A DNA stretch of 64,000 nt from assembly GCA_039090855.1 (NCBI GenBank), contig CM077012.1, positions 142,076,541-142,140,540 on the forward strand, in the 5' to 3' direction. Source of the DNA: Macrothele yani. Its lineage: Eukaryota; Arthropoda; Arachnida; Araneae; Macrothelidae. The notes beneath the pieces are model-generated. The model saw only the letters and a list, made by a program, of their open reading frames with translations, ran no database searches and was not told the origin of the DNA. A program made the translations under genes and the position numbers. Below are positions 24,061 to 36,724 of this stretch, piece by piece (within the stretch, counting starts at the first letter, position 1; each line of letters opens with the position of its first letter).

Positions 24061-24414
24061 CGGAACACTGGGAAAGAGAAGTGACGTCCAATGATACTAA
24101 TATGTAACGTAGGTTCATGTTATTAACAGATTTGATTATGTTGATTACCTGTTGAGTACTGGACACTGAATATCTTGAGGACGCTGTTAATGGTTTTAAG
24201 TATTTAGCTATGGCACTTTCTAGAGGCCTAGTTGGACTTGTTCTGGCCTATACCAAGGGGCGGATTGGGTGGCCATCTTTGCGTAACTTCAATCGTCCAA
24301 ATAGTTCAGGGACTCTTGGCCCAGAAACCAAAGTTAAGCTTGATTTTATACTGGTGGGAAGGGCTGAATGATTTTTAATATGGCCACATAGAAACCTCAA
24401 TGCTCAGAGGTATA

Positions 24415-24785
24415 GAAGACTACATCCTGGACCCTACTGTTCGTCCGTATCGGCCGCAATCGGCGATACACTTTTACTGCAGGCAGATAACACCTGGCCT
24501 CGCATAGCTCGCCTCGTGCACCAGTACCTGGAACAGGAGACTATAGTCCATATGGAGTGGCCAGCATGCTCTCCCGATCTAAATCTCATTGAGCGTGTCT
24601 GGAATGCTCTCGGGAGGCATGTTGCTGGCCTCCATCCCCTGCCCGAACCCTGCAGGGGCTCCACTCTGCTTTGCTCAAGCAATGGATGCAGCTACCCACG
24701 GAACTGCTAGACAACCTAATTAACAGCATGAGACATCGCTGTCGGGCCTATATTGCTGTTCGGGTAACCACACTGTACTGAAGTA
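24415..24785 (+). mobile_element. Tc1-like transposase C-terminal fragment, plus strand
   Basis: The plus-strand reading contains HMEWPACSPDLNLIERVWNA with the catalytic Glu and LGRHVAGLHPLPEPC, then (after a frameshift) QLPTELLDNLINSMRHRCRA. Only the end of a transposase is present. It adjoins the truncated 5' side of the Penelope-like copy. Confidence 0.75.
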
Positions 24786-25489
24786 CCTTTTCCTATTTAA
24801 TCTTGATACCTATATTTCTGTATTTTCATATTTACATCACTCACACAAAATGTAAATGCTTTGTATCACATGTTGTTACGTTTTTTTTTCTTTTTGTTGC
24901 ATTTGGCCTGATAAAGCTTACCACCAAATTTCATCCGAATCAGTTGCATACTTTGAGTTATCACAATTTCCCCATTATTTGCTTAATTTATGGAAACCAG
25001 TGTATGTGCTACACTCAGTTTGCCACCCAGTCTGTTGCCCAGTACCACAGAATGTAACATCTGTCTATGTAATCATCCATCACCTACACAAACAACCTCA
25101 ATATGTTCTCATTAACTACTGAAAAAGTACTCTGCTTATTTCTAATGTCCACATTTGTAACCCTGCTCTCTCCCAATTTCTATTCTTAAATTAGCAGCCT
25201 TCTAACCTCATAGACAGTCCTTCACTTTTACACCCAACCCTCACTGCCATTAAAAGTGTGTTGGTCTAAATACAGTGCAGTATACAGCTAGTTTTGCTTT
25301 TTAGCCAGCCTCTTCCTTCGAGAAAATATTTTCATACAATGGGTAAGAGATACCTTGCTGAAACACTTTTTAATCTTCATCTAGCTTTCCTATCTAATAT
25401 TTTGTGCATTCACCATTCTCAATCCACTGTTGTTCTAACAATATGCCACTTGAGTGCTCTTATTTTGATCACAATGTCATCAGTTCTTA

Positions 25490-25845
25490 GAATATTCAAA
25501 GCAAACAATATAAATTCTGAATTTGCTTGTAACACTTACTTGGTCATCCATGTAACATCTCTCAGAAAACTTGAAAATTTCATCGCCCTGGAGCGGGAAT
25601 CAAACCCACATCTCCCGATTTCCGTTTGAGTATGCTACCCATTACACCACCCAGGACAGCAAAGTTCCAAGCAACTGAGACACAGCAAACTTAGCTTAGC
25701 ATACTCGAATGGAAATCGGGAGATGCAGGTTCGATTCCTGCTCCGGGGTGATGAACTTTTCAAGTTTTGAGAGATTTTACATGGATGACCAGAACGTGTT
25801 ACAAGCAAATTCAGAATTTATATTGTTTGCTTTTAAATTCTATCG
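25490..25845. repeat. Inverted pair of tRNA-related repeats
   Basis: The left arm (about 25490-25640) and right arm (about 25700-25845) are inverse copies sharing 'caaacaatataaattctgaa', 'catccatgtaa', 'aaaacttgaaaatttcatc' and the B-box part of a tRNA-like sequence. The spacer carries the remaining tRNA-like half. The design resembles the cluster at 53.7-54.87 kb, but with a different flanking body. Confidence 0.8.
25586..25656 (-). other. tRNA-like sequence within a repeat
   Basis: The minus strand reads a tRNA-like fold: acceptor TCCTGGG against TCCAGG, the A-box-like TGGTGTAATGGGTAGCAT, and the B-box-like GGTTTGATTCC (one change from consensus). The anticodon arm is degenerate, so it is a tRNA-derived repeat rather than a translation tRNA gene. 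Confidence 0.6.
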
Positions 25846-26592
25846 ATTTCACATGTACTATGAGGAATGTTTCTTTCTTGATTGATTGATTTGAGTCCTC
25901 AATTCTTGCCATTTTCCTGACACACGAGTTTCTTTTCCTATCTTTCTTGGTTACATTTAGTTGAGGTTCATGTCACTGATCCATAAGAATTGGAAGAATG
26001 CATTGATAAAACAACACTTTCAGTGGTGGAAGTGCAGACTACCCATTTTGGAGCAGCCTCTGGAGCTGGAAAATCTACATTTCGGAGCAGCTAATAAAAT
26101 GATACCCTGAGTGTCTTTTGGAAGGGGAAATTTATATTTTTCAGCACCAATTAATACTTGGAAAGACACAGCAAAATTTACAAGCATGATTACTCACAAC
26201 CACACAATAATGGTAGTTGTAATTTTACATTATGTAAAATCGCTAGCTTTCAAAAGTGAAAAATCTGGACTATCACAGTCTTTTCATGAGCACATTGGTA
26301 AACTAATTTCGGAAATAATTAGCATATAACAAAATTGCTAGAATAAAAAATTAATTATACATTCTAAACCTTTTCACAAATTAAAACTATTTAATAACTA
26401 AATGATTACCAATTAATTACAGCTTTGCCGTTTTATTTTCCATTGAATGAGATTCATATTTATAATCTTACATCACTGCTACTACATGTGATTTAAAATT
26501 GTCAATTTTATGCTAGTAAATCTTCATGTTAAAGTCATATGATGAAGGTTGGTGTATAGGAGAACTGAACTCATTATTTAAACAGGGATATA

Positions 26593-27811
26593 CACTGAAG
26601 TGGCAGAAAAACTGGTACACCAGTATAATACTTGGTAGGTCCCCCACAGAAGCGCAGGACTGTAGAAATACGACAGGCATGGATTCCACTTGCTTCTGGA
26701 AATATGCTGTAGGCAATGCACGCCATACTTCCTGCAGAGCATTCCACAATTCGGGTGTATTCCGAGGTCTCAGATTCCTGTGTTCGATAGTGCGTTGCAT
26801 GGCATCCCAAATGTGTTCTATCACGTTCACATCTAAGGACTTGGGTGGGAATGGCAACACCCCAAACTCATATGAATGCTCCTCTAACGATAATGTGGCG
26901 TCCCGACACTTGTGTGGAGGTGCATTGTTCTGTTGGAACAGGCCCAACCCATCAGCATGAATGCAGGACATGAACGAGTGTACCTTGTCAGAAAGGATGC
27001 GCACATAGCGTTGGCTGGTCACAGCAATTTGTAGACGTACCAGGGGTCCCAGTGAATGTCCAGCTAAACACACCCCATACCATTACAGACCCCCACCAGC
27101 CAGTACAGTTCCCTGTTGACAGGCGGGATCCATGGCTTCATGGGGTTTGCGCCACACATTAATCCTTCCATCTGCCCGATACAGTTGGAAATGCAACTCG
27201 TCAGACCAGGCTACTTGTTTCCAGTCATCAAGTGTCCAGTGGCGATGTTGCCGTGCCCAAGAGAGGCACATAGCTCTGTGTCATGCACCAATCAAGGGGA
27301 CTCGAGTTGTTAGTCGGCTCCCAAAGCTCATATCGTGCAGGGTACATTGCACAATCCGGACGCTGATGCCTGTTGAGGCTCCAGCATTGAATTCCGGCGA
27401 TACCTGCGAGAGTGTTGCACGCCTATCGCGTGAAATGATTCTTGACAGCTGAGGATGGTCACGTTCACCCAATGTCTTTTTACGGCCACACTGGTATCAT
27501 AGGTTGGAGGTTTTGCCGGAATTCTTGTAGTCACGGTACACCCTTGCAATGGTCGTCCATGAAAATCCGAACTTCGTTTCTACCTCCGAAATACTATGGC
27601 CCATCTCACGAGCGCCAACTATGACACTGCGCTGAAAATCGCTTAAATCCTTATTACTCATCATTCTCGTGCCGAAAACAGCTCTGACAGCTGGCAAGGA
27701 TGTCTATCGCTTTATATATGCACTGGCAGACGCAACCGAGTACGCGCATAGGCGACGTTGCTATGTATTTTGCGTAAGCTAGTCTGTACCAGTTTTTCTG
27801 ACACTTTAGTG
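26593..27811 (-). mobile_element. Tc1-like transposon with terminal inverted repeats
   Basis: The ends are CACTGAAGTGGCAGAAAAAC and, inverted, CACTAAAGTGTCAGAAAAAC. TA flanks both sides (26591-26592 and 27812-27813). Length is 1219 bp, with a single minus-strand transposase. Confidence 0.92.
26640..27660 (-). pseudogene. Tc1-family transposase, frameshifted, second Asp altered
   Basis: The N-terminal HTH part is MSNKDLSDFQRSVIVGARE, then GHSISEVETKFGFSWTTIAR (27497-27697). Next come GERDHPQLSRIISRDRRAT (27281-27472), HRHWTLDDWKQVAWSDELHF (first Asp; 27083-27271), and an ORF at 26513-27073 with LFQQNNAPPHKCRDAT and VNVIEHIWDAMQRT (Glu). The second catalytic position reads QQNNAP where QQDNAP is usual. 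Several frame changes are needed, so it is inactive. Confidence 0.87.
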
Positions 27812-28549
27812 TATATACTATCCCTGAAGCAGGATCTTTCTCAGGAGTCTGCAACTCAGAAAGGCAAAGCTAAAAACTGTCTGCAAGATAAAGAGAAGCC
27901 TAAATATTTTTTCCAGAAAATTTATCATTCTGCACTGCGACAAAGCAAAATTTTAGAAAATTGGCAAATTTGTGATTTTGATAACTGTACAAATTAATAT
28001 TTAGTCGCAATAATCAAACCAGCTTTTCCCTGATAAGAAAAAAAGAAAGATTTTACTTTATTCAAAATTTAAACATAATTCCTTAAATGCTTTTGATTTT
28101 TTTTAAATAATCAGGAACAGTAAATAATTTGAAATTTGTAAAATGATTTTTTATTTTATTTTGCATTTAGTTAATTGATTAAACTTTCAACTCCATCCTT
28201 TAAAGGATGTTCCACCTGATACAATTGTGTTATTTCCTGCAGCAATTCTGTTGTACTGGAGGCCTCATCAGCTGATGATTCAGACAGCTGTGTAAGCATA
28301 ATGATCATGTCAAGTGTGGAAATGATAGCAATCATACAAGTTGTTTGAAATCCCTTTTGTGAATTGACAGCAGTTTGAGAAAAATTTAGTGAATTTGTTA
28401 AAATATGGTGGGAGCATTTTCACTGATATTAAACCCCAAAAATAATAAAATTAAAGTGAGAAATAAGGCAAGAGTTCTTGTAAAGAAAAAAAAACTTTCC
28501 CTCATTAATCTGAAATGAAATTATCTGAAAGTAAATAAAAAAGAAAAAA

Positions 28550-29210
28550 ATGTTATTGTCAGCTATTGGAATGCTACGTAATACGACCGTGGAAATGCAA
28601 CAAGAGACATTAAATATAAGATTTTAAAAGGTAGAAATATGATTTTAGTAACACACACACACACTTTCACTTCAATCTACCTAAGATAAAGCTATCTCGA
28701 AGAATAAAAAAAAACAACCTGCGACTATCAACTTCCGGAATGCCACGAAAACGAAGAACGAAATGTTGCAAATGCTAAAAAAATATGGCTCTTCAAAAAA
28801 CGCACATGCACTTCTTTAATTTAACTGAAACCTAAAAACAGAAAATTTGTGATCAGCTCCCGCAATGCCGCATAATACGCCCGTAAAAACAGAGGAGTGA
28901 CAATAAAAAAATGCGTAAAAATATGATTTTTGAAAAAAAAAAGAAAAACGAAGCTTCATAAATCTAACTGAGATGAAGCCATCTGGAATGTTGGATGTCA
29001 AGTTCCGGAACACTGACTGCCATGAAAACGGAGAAGAAAACGTTGAAAACGCTTTAAAAATATTGGTCTTGTAAAAAAAAATAAATGATATTATATGGAC
29101 GCCAAAAACAGGAAAATTGCGGCTATCAGCTCCCGGAATGCCGCGTAAGAAGGACATTGTGGAAACGAAAAAGCAACGCGTTAAAAGCGCGCAAAAGCAT
29201 CGCTTCCTAG
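28550..29210. repeat. Irregular tandem units of about 130-165 bp inside the hAT-type element
   Basis: Units built around 'atcagctcccggaatgccgcgtaa', 'cgtggaaac' and 'ttaaaaatatg' recur near 28565, 28735, 28860, 29005 and 29137, separated by A-rich tracts. The same array appears inverted at about 34880-35460. It is probably subterminal sequence of the transposon family. Confidence 0.65.
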
Positions 29211-30396
29211 CTTTATTATTGAATGAAAGCAACATGTCTTGTCAACTTGTAGTTATCCATTTGTAAAATAAGGAAGAAAGAAAATTAAAAATAAAATGAA
29301 ATACAATAATTGCCTAAGTGATATGTCAATATACCTTCACGTCTGGAACGGGATACAACGTTAAAATCACCCCAAAATTTTCCATTCCTTTGCTTTATTT
29401 AAAATTGAAAGGAAGGAAAGAAACAATGAATGTCTAAGAAATAGTAAAAAAAAAAAAACCCCGATCTGCCCACCTTTCTGAAAATCTGAGACATGTCACA
29501 GTGTTGTGCTGTTTCTGCTCCTGTGGTGAGTTAACCAAATAGTAAAGATTCTTTTTTTTTTTTTTTTGAATATATGAAATAGATAATATAAACTTTTGAA
29601 ACTTTCTAAAAGCAATCAAAGTAATCTGCGACGCGCACCGTTTCTGCTACTGGGCAGAAGCGTAAGGCAATCGCAATGTATTCTGGGGCCCCACCGGAGA
29701 GGCTAAAAATAGACGGCGAGAATGTAAGTAGGAGATAGTTTTATACAGAACAAAGCGGATGCAGGGGCATTCCCACTAGGGGGAAAGTTGCCAAATGTAT
29801 AATCATTAAATCAGAGTCATTTTAAAATTGATTTGAGAGCTTTTTAAGATTTCAGGTTGTTAGGAAATTTATCTCTACATCAAAACAGATTTTTTTTTTT
29901 TTTTTTTTTATTTAAACATACTATATTTTGGCGCAATTCAATGAAAATTATGCATTTCGGAGCAGCACGGCGCAGAACCAACCTGAAAATTTGTCGGCGC
30001 AACTCCTCCACCACTGCACTTTTCTTTTAAGACATAAGGGTAAATTGCTCTTCAAAATTTTACTGTTCCTTCCAAATGTATTCCAGCCAAGTATTATACA
30101 CATCTAAATTTCTTCTTCAATGTGGCTGTCACTTCATATCTGTTGCTCAAGGTAGATATAGGTAAGGTATCAACCATTACACACTGCTGGATGGTTTATC
30201 CAAATTTCTCTCTTGAGCCAGTCTCTTCAGTGTCACTCCAACAAGATTCCAAATTTCATCCACCCATCATTTTCTACATCACGGTCTTTTAAGCCATTAC
30301 CTGTCCCTTGGAATCCAGTAGTATTTCAGTTGATCAATGGTGGTCATTTCTTTGAGAACTCTGTCTAATCCCATTGCCATTTTCAGAGACTTTTGC

Positions 30397-30428
<32 letters not shown>

Positions 30429-31449
30429 CTGGGTGCCTTAAGTCTTAAATTGCAAAACTTTATATATTAAAAAAAATGTTAACATTGCAATGCAGTTTTT
30501 GAATGAACAACACCAGCTAAAGGAAAAACCTAGTTCAAATAGTCCCCAACAGAGGACAACTGCTTAAAAGTTTGAAATTACAGTGAAAATCAATGACAAC
30601 ACAGTTGTTGCATTAATTTGGCGACACCATCACAACAGACATTGTTCAACATGTCATCCACCACAAGATATTAATTACAGCATTAAAGCGTCAGACAACT
30701 CCAGAGACTGCCAAATATAGCATGTCCAGGTGAATGCAATAGACTTCGTGACAAATGGCTCCTTTCAATTATGGCAGTGTGGAAGGTCTTGTCTGGTATA
30801 CACTCTGGACTTTAAATAACCCTACAACCAGAAATCCACAGGTGTCAGACCTATAAGACCAAAGAGACCTCAGGATGATGCAGTGCTTGCTGATTAGTCT
30901 TTCTGCACCAAATGTAGTGATATGGATTCATGAATGAATCAAATACTCTCCCTTATTTTTGCTCTGATGGCCAGATTTTGCATGCATATAATTCTGAAAC
31001 AAGATGTGTTAATCTATGGACATCAGCTGCTTCTTGTGTCAAAAATTTCCCCACAGATATTACAGAATGTGATATCTGGATATTGCAGAAGTAATATGTG
31101 CAAAAAAGTGTAGCTCAAGATATTTAAAAACCACTTGGGATCCTCAGTGATCTTTGTCAAAGCTCATTTTGACAAACTTTTCCAGCTGTGTAAATCTACC
31201 AGTTACAGCTGGTGCAAAGTTTGCAGTTTGTATGGGTTACAGATTTAACACACCGTAAAGAATATGATTTACTGACTCTCTCACTATGCCCAAACATTTT
31301 GCCACTTCACAAGCACTGTTTGTTCCACTTGTCATTTAGGATGCAACAACATTCCAACAGGACTCCCTTAACCCTAGTCTCCCACATTGGGAGCAATCCA
31401 GCAAACTTCATTTCCTGAAATCATCTCACCAGACACTGCAAACCTGCAC

Positions 31450-31530
31450 AGGTGATAGTACTCTGGCTCTTCTTCAGTCCTTGTGTTTGGAACACAAGGA
31501 CTGAAGAAGAGCCAGAGTACTATCTCTGAA
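31450..31530. repeat. Near-perfect inverted repeat (fold-back)
   Basis: 'tagtactctggctcttcttc' followed by 'agtccttgtgttt' is immediately inverted as 'aacacaaggact' and 'gaagaagagccagagtacta'. The spacer is only a few bases. Confidence 0.9.
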
Positions 31531-31628
31531 GAAGAGCCAGAGTACTATCTCTGAAGAAGAGCCAGAGTACTATCTCTGAAGAAGAGCCAGAGTACTATCT
31601 CTGAAGAAGAGCCAGAGTACTACCTCTG
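31504..31628. repeat. 25-bp tandem repeat, five copies
   Basis: Copies of 'aagaagagccagagtactat' plus 'ctctg' follow one another almost without change. They extend the right arm of the fold-back just upstream, which suggests the duplication arose together with the inversion. Confidence 0.93.
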
Positions 31629-31979
31629 TTGCAGATTCTCTGCTTACACAGAAAAAGCTTCACTAACATGGTTTTATCCTGAAAAGTTATAGCAACACTC
31701 CTCTTGAACACTATTTTCAATAACAAGAGGGATGAAGGCAATTTGCAAACAATTAATAGCTGCAACTTATCGTTTAAAGACATCACATTTGCCTATCTTT
31801 TTATGGTTTGTGTGCATGTAAAAAGTGCCCCCTCTCATCACATTTTCGTACTAAACGTTTTTCCATTGTCAAACAAAATCCCCCACTAGCTGATGCTTTT
31901 TTTGTGCAAACACCTCACTGTAACATACACATTTGTTCTTTTGTTATAAAGTTTTAAAATTTAAACGGACTTTTAAGCC

Positions 31980-32650
31980 ATCCTGTATGTGTTGTTCTAA
32001 ATGTAATGCCTATTAAGCAATTGAGCCAGTTGAGATATTTTAATGAAATTGGGCAGAAAAATTCATTGAAATTTGCTGAATGCAATGGTGAACCTAACAT
32101 GGGTACCCAGTTTGGAAAAATTCTGTGGACTGTTGCTTGGCCCAGGATTTCACAGCCTGTTAAACTTCAACTGTATCTTCAAAACATTAACTACAGAAGC
32201 TTTGCTACATGGGATTAAACAGATGAAAGTCATAGGGTGCCATATCAGGGCTGCATGGCAGATGTGGGATTACTGTCCAAACCATTCTGGCAAAGGCAAG
32301 AGATGTTTCAAGTGAGATACGAGGTCGGGTGTTATGTTGTAGGAGGACAGAACAAAGGCATATTTGGTCTCTTCTTGTAGACAGCTTTCCTGAGTTTCCT
32401 TAGTGTTGAAGTAGAAAGAACTGTTAACAACATCTTGTATAAGAAAATCAACAAGAATGATTCTTCTGATATCCCACAAAATTGTCAATCGCTTTTTTGT
32501 TAAACACTGTTTTGAACTTCAACTTGGGTGAGGTCTTGTGCCACCATTCCATAGACTGCACTTTTGTCTGTGGGTCATGAAGGAATGCCAAGGTTTCATC
32601 TCCAGTAATCACATCGGTAAGAAATATGTCCTAATTCATCTCAAACAACA
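31980..32650 (-). mobile_element. mariner-type transposase remnant, minus strand
   Basis: The minus strand shows TGDETLAFLHDPQTK near 32590 (a GDETW-like motif), QSMEWWHKTSPKLKFK, TILWDIRRIILVDFLIQD (ORF 32270-32488) and a weak continuation downstream. These match the central part of mariner transposases. Neither end is recognisable. Stops are frequent. Confidence 0.6.
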
Positions 32651-33399
32651 CCAACAGATCTATACACACTTCAACTCTTTTGGCCTCTGCAATACTGGGT
32701 TAATTGGCATGGAACACACTTTACACGCACTTTCTAATATCCTAGGTTACAAATCATTATTTCTACAGCACTACAAACACAATACGGTGCACCACAGATT
32801 GCCTGAATGGTCACACATTGATTACCTTGAATGCGTTCATTAAACTTGCCATAAGTTTTCATAGATAACTGCAGTGTTGAGGGCATTTTTCTCTACATTA
32901 TTAGTTGACCACTGAGACTTCCCCTCATTGCAACCTCTTCTGACATTGCTAGTATCAAATGTTGCATTTCTATAAACCTATTTTCAGCCTTGCAATCACC
33001 TATTTCCCAAAACTCAATAACAGAACTTTGCTTTACGTAAATATCCACTCTTTGCATTGACCATTCTATACACAAATAGGTGTACATTTACTCAGAAGAT
33101 CACTCAATTTACACAAACTTGTACACTGATGTTTAAGGCAATTACAGGAGTTATTAGCAAAAGGGCTTCACTTTTAAGAGTGCGGATGTGCGTGTTTTTG
33201 TGTGCATATCTTCTCCTGAACTGCAAAATTCATTTCTACAGGTTTGATCTAAAATCACTGGTTTAAATTACTTTCAATTCCCCCATATTTGTCTTCAGAA
33301 CTGAATAAGATATATACTAGAATTTGTTTACATGCTTAGATATTTAAACTAAGCCATCAACATTAATCTAATACCGGAACTCCTCACTTCAACATCTGG

Positions 33400-33870
33400 T
33401 ACTAAATTACTTTAACCAGTTTATCCACATATAGTTAAAACAAAGAAAGGGGTAGTCTATGTATGCCCTTGTCTTACCCCAGAATTAATTTCCAAGCCAT
33501 TTACTAGTATTTCCTGTGATCCCAACTGTTACGATTCTTGGTGCAATAGATTTTGCACAATATTAACACCTTGCCTTTCACACTTCAACTTGGTAACACA
33601 TTGAACTTGTTCCCAAATAAACTAGAAGAAACACCTCTTCAAACTCTACATACAAACTCTGATTCACCTCACAGAACTTTTCAGAACTCTGCTTGATCAC
33701 AAATGCACAATCCTAGCAATCCCTGCCTCTTGAGAAGTTTAACAGACTTTCATTCAGACAAGTTTCCACTCCTTTTCTAGGCTTCATACTCAATGACTGA
33801 GAAATTCCATTAGACACCAATTAAGGAGATGCCACAATAGTTATTGTAACACTGATTCGTATGTTTTCAT
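33400..33870 (-). mobile_element. LINE reverse transcriptase remnant, minus strand
   Basis: The minus-strand translation gives CGISLI near 33830, KQSSEKFCEVNQSLYVEFEE, and QEILVNGLEINSGVRQGHT followed by YVDKLVK. The pattern 'VNG...GVRQG....YVD' is characteristic of non-LTR reverse transcriptases. Stops and frameshifts abound; no other domain was found nearby. Confidence 0.5.
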
Positions 33871-35499
33871 AATGACTAATTTTAACCAGTTCTTGGAAAC
33901 CACCAAAGTTCATTTCATTTTAATGACTATGCAACCAAAGGACATCAATGACTATGCAACCAAGGACATCATCCTAAGGTAAAGCTTTAAGACTAAGGTA
34001 CACAATACTGATTCATCCAGCATGCTTTATATGCATGCACTAAATTATATTGTTGACATGGGAAAAGTTAGCTTACGTAGATTCCCTTGATGATCTAAGT
34101 AAAGACTGCTTGTAAAAGGGATATCCATGCGAAATTCATCCCAAATGTGCCTCTTCCCTCAAAACTTGTTTTCACACGATGGGGTAGTTCAGAGCTGAAA
34201 AATTACCGGGCGCCAGGTCGCCTAGAAATTTGGTCCTGGCACCAAACTTTACTTCAAATTTCGTAATTTGCAGTCATTACTTTGAGTTTATAGATGCAAA
34301 ATGTAACTTATCCAAATTGTAATTTAATGAAATCAAACTCTGAAATTTTCTGCTTTGATTGCATTTATAAATACTGTCAGCTTTAATAGTGATCTGTGCG
34401 TTTCAAGCAGAGAAACGTGATGAAACCCTCCGAGTCAAGTGACTAACCTGTCAGATCGTGGAAGCATTGGAAATCGCATGCTTCCGTATAGCTGCAGGTC
34501 CAGGAGCAGAAACAGCGTGGCACGGCGACAGCATTGCAAATTCTCAGAGTGCAGACAGTTTTTCTATTTTCTTATTAACATTAATTGTTTTTAAGATTTC
34601 TTCAAATTTTAAAACAAAGGAAGGGAAATTTTCATGCATTTTTAACGCTGGCTCCCGTTTAACATGTAATTGATAGATCCCTCATCCATTTTATTTTAGC
34701 TTTTATTTTTCCACATTTTTCAAACAGATAACTTCAACTTGATGAGATATAATTGCTTTTCTTGAGCTTTGAATCTCTGAAGCAATATTTTTGTGCACTT
34801 TTAAACTTTTAACGCACCACGCACGTTTCATGTGTGTGGTGGTTAAAAGTGCATAAAAACATTTCTGAAGCTAATGGTCACAACTTTTCCTTTTTTTTTT
34901 TTGCATGGAGCCCTAAATTTTAATCTAACTGAAAGTTAAATTAAGGCAATTTCTTTTTTTTTATTACAAGATCCATACCATATTTTTAAAGCGCTTTCTG
35001 TTTCCGCGGCCGTCTGTAATCCATAAGTTGAAGTCGCAAATTTTTTTTTTTTTTTTCCTATTGCTTCCCAATAGCTTCACTTAGTATTCAGTGAGATTGA
35101 TAAGGTGATATTTTATTTATTTTTATATATAAGGCATTCTGGAAGTTGATCACAATTTTTGACTTTTTTGGCTTCCAGTAGCTTCATTTCAGTCAGACTG
35201 CCCCATATTTTTTTTTTTTTTTTTTTTTTTACAAAATCCACATTTGTTAAGCGTTTGCAACATTCCCTTCCGTTTCCATGGCCATGCGGCATTTCGGAAA
35301 TTAACGGTCACATTTTATTTTATCTTTTTTACTTCCAGATAGCTTTTTCTGGGACTTTTTTTTTTTTTTTTTTTTCTAAAACCATATTTTTATGTATTTT
35401 TTAATGCCCCCTGCTTAGTCTCTAAAGCCATATTACACTGTATTTTGGAAGCTGACTGTTGCAATTTTTTTTTTGGTACTTTTTTCCGAAATGGTTTAA

Positions 35500-35531
35500 C
35501 AGCAAAGGTTTACAAGAACCTTTGCTGTTTT
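35500..35531. repeat. Short perfect inverted repeat
   Basis: 'acagcaaaggttt' is followed after 5 bases by its exact inverse 'aacctttgctgt'. It lies inside the hAT element. Confidence 0.9.
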
Positions 35532-36724
35532 TCTCACTTTAATTTTATGGGGTTCAATTATATCAATGAAAATGCTCCAATGACATTTTTATAAATTCAC
35601 TAAAATTTTTTAAACTATGGTCAATTCACAAATTGGGGTTCAAACAAAAATCTTACATACGGATTCCTGTTTTACAAATCAAGCTAAATGAGGCAAAATT
35701 ACTGTTTTCAAAGTTCACGTGATCTCACCCCCCCCCCCATCACCTAAATAATCACCTGGTGAGGTCCCTACCTAGTACAACATAATTGCTGCAGGAAATA
35801 GTAAGAGCAGAGCATAATGTCTATCAGGCAAAACATCCTTCAAAGGAGGAAGTTAAAGTTTAATCAATTAACTAAATGCAAAATAAAAAAACGTATGAAT
35901 TTCAAATTATTTGTTATACTTTGACTATTTTTAAAAATCCAAAAGCATTTATAAACTAAAGAATGAAGTTTCAGTTCTGAATGAAGTTAAATAGTTCAAG
36001 TTTCTTTGGCATTTCTTGTCAAGGAAAAGCTAGTTTGACTATTGTTACTAAATACTAATTTGCACTATTATCAAAATCTCAAACTGACTCATTTTTTTTT
36101 TTTTTAAACATTGCTTTGGTGCAGTGCTGAACAATAAAATTTTATGGCAAAATTAACATTTAGACACCCTTTACCTTGCAGGCAGTTTTTAGGTTTTCCT
36201 TTCTGTGTTGCAGACTTCTGAAAGGGGCTTCTGGGAAACAAAATTTTAGCCTGACAATCTGGCAATACTCTGTTCTTGCTCTTTCTTACAGTGTTGCCAA
36301 TTTGGGGGAAAGTCACTAAATACGGGTGATTTGAATTGAAGTTAGCAATAAAAATATTGTTTTGAGATTATCAACTTTTTTTTTTTTTAAGCAGATTTTG
36401 TTGTGTTCTTAACCTGTAGGGTTTGGGATTGGTGGGGAAAATGCAACTTGTTCTCGAAAAAGTACGTAGTTGTATTTGTATCAGTTTTCTTTCTCTGCCG
36501 CCATCGCTGTTGTTTCAGAGTTTGAGCCAGGAATAATTCTGGGCTGTTTGCAAACTTTATTTTTTTTTGTGTAGTGAACATATATAGAATCATGAAGCAT
36601 GCTGCTGTTACTAGTGAGAAAAGGAAAACGCAAAACAAGCAAGGCTGACCACTTATTTCATTATCCCTGCATCCTCTGCAGGAACAGAGAAAGAAGTGCT
36701 CCAAACAAAAAACTAAAGTTCACC

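Larger units (their letters stand above)
22560..24400 (-). mobile_element. Penelope-like element, 5'-truncated, minus strand
   Basis: The element has a reverse transcriptase followed by a GIY-YIG endonuclease, the defining Penelope-like layout. The 3' terminal region (22560-22740) carries a hammerhead-like fold and an (AT)n tract. The RT can be traced upstream to about 24330 (SLDVTSLFPSVP near 24070-24100 precedes the main RT ORF). The 5' part is missing; sequence from about 24415 belongs to another element. Confidence 0.88.
26031..30016 (-). mobile_element. hAT-type element, internally decayed, opposite in orientation to the 34-39 kb copy
   Basis: It starts CAGTGGTGGA and ends with the exact inverse, TCCACCACTG. 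CACTTT occurs directly outside both ends (26025-26030 and 30017-30022), which may be a partial target duplication. Internal sequence from about 27830 to 29700 matches the element at 34190-38884 in reverse orientation (for example 'tttcctgcagcaatt.tgttgtact' near 28235 and inverted near 35790), so the two belong to related families. No transposase is visible. A Tc1 copy (26593-27811) is nested inside. hAT assignment rests on this homology, since the flanking duplication is shorter than 8 bp. Confidence 0.6.
30428..31985. mobile_element. Probable degenerate DNA transposon with inverted ends
   Basis: The left end ('tactgggtgccttaagtctt', with 'aaaactttata' just inside) and the right end ('aaagttttaaaatttaaacg', then 'cttttaagccatcctgta') are imperfect inverses. 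No transposase can be read with confidence. A (TA)n tract lies at 30399-30427 just outside. The fold-back and 25-bp tandem repeat at 31450-31640 lie inside. Confidence 0.45.

Noticed and set aside
28816..29235. 139-aa minus-strand ORF rich in Phe and Ser
   Set aside because: Lies across the A/T-rich tandem array of the hAT-type element; composition explains the open frame.
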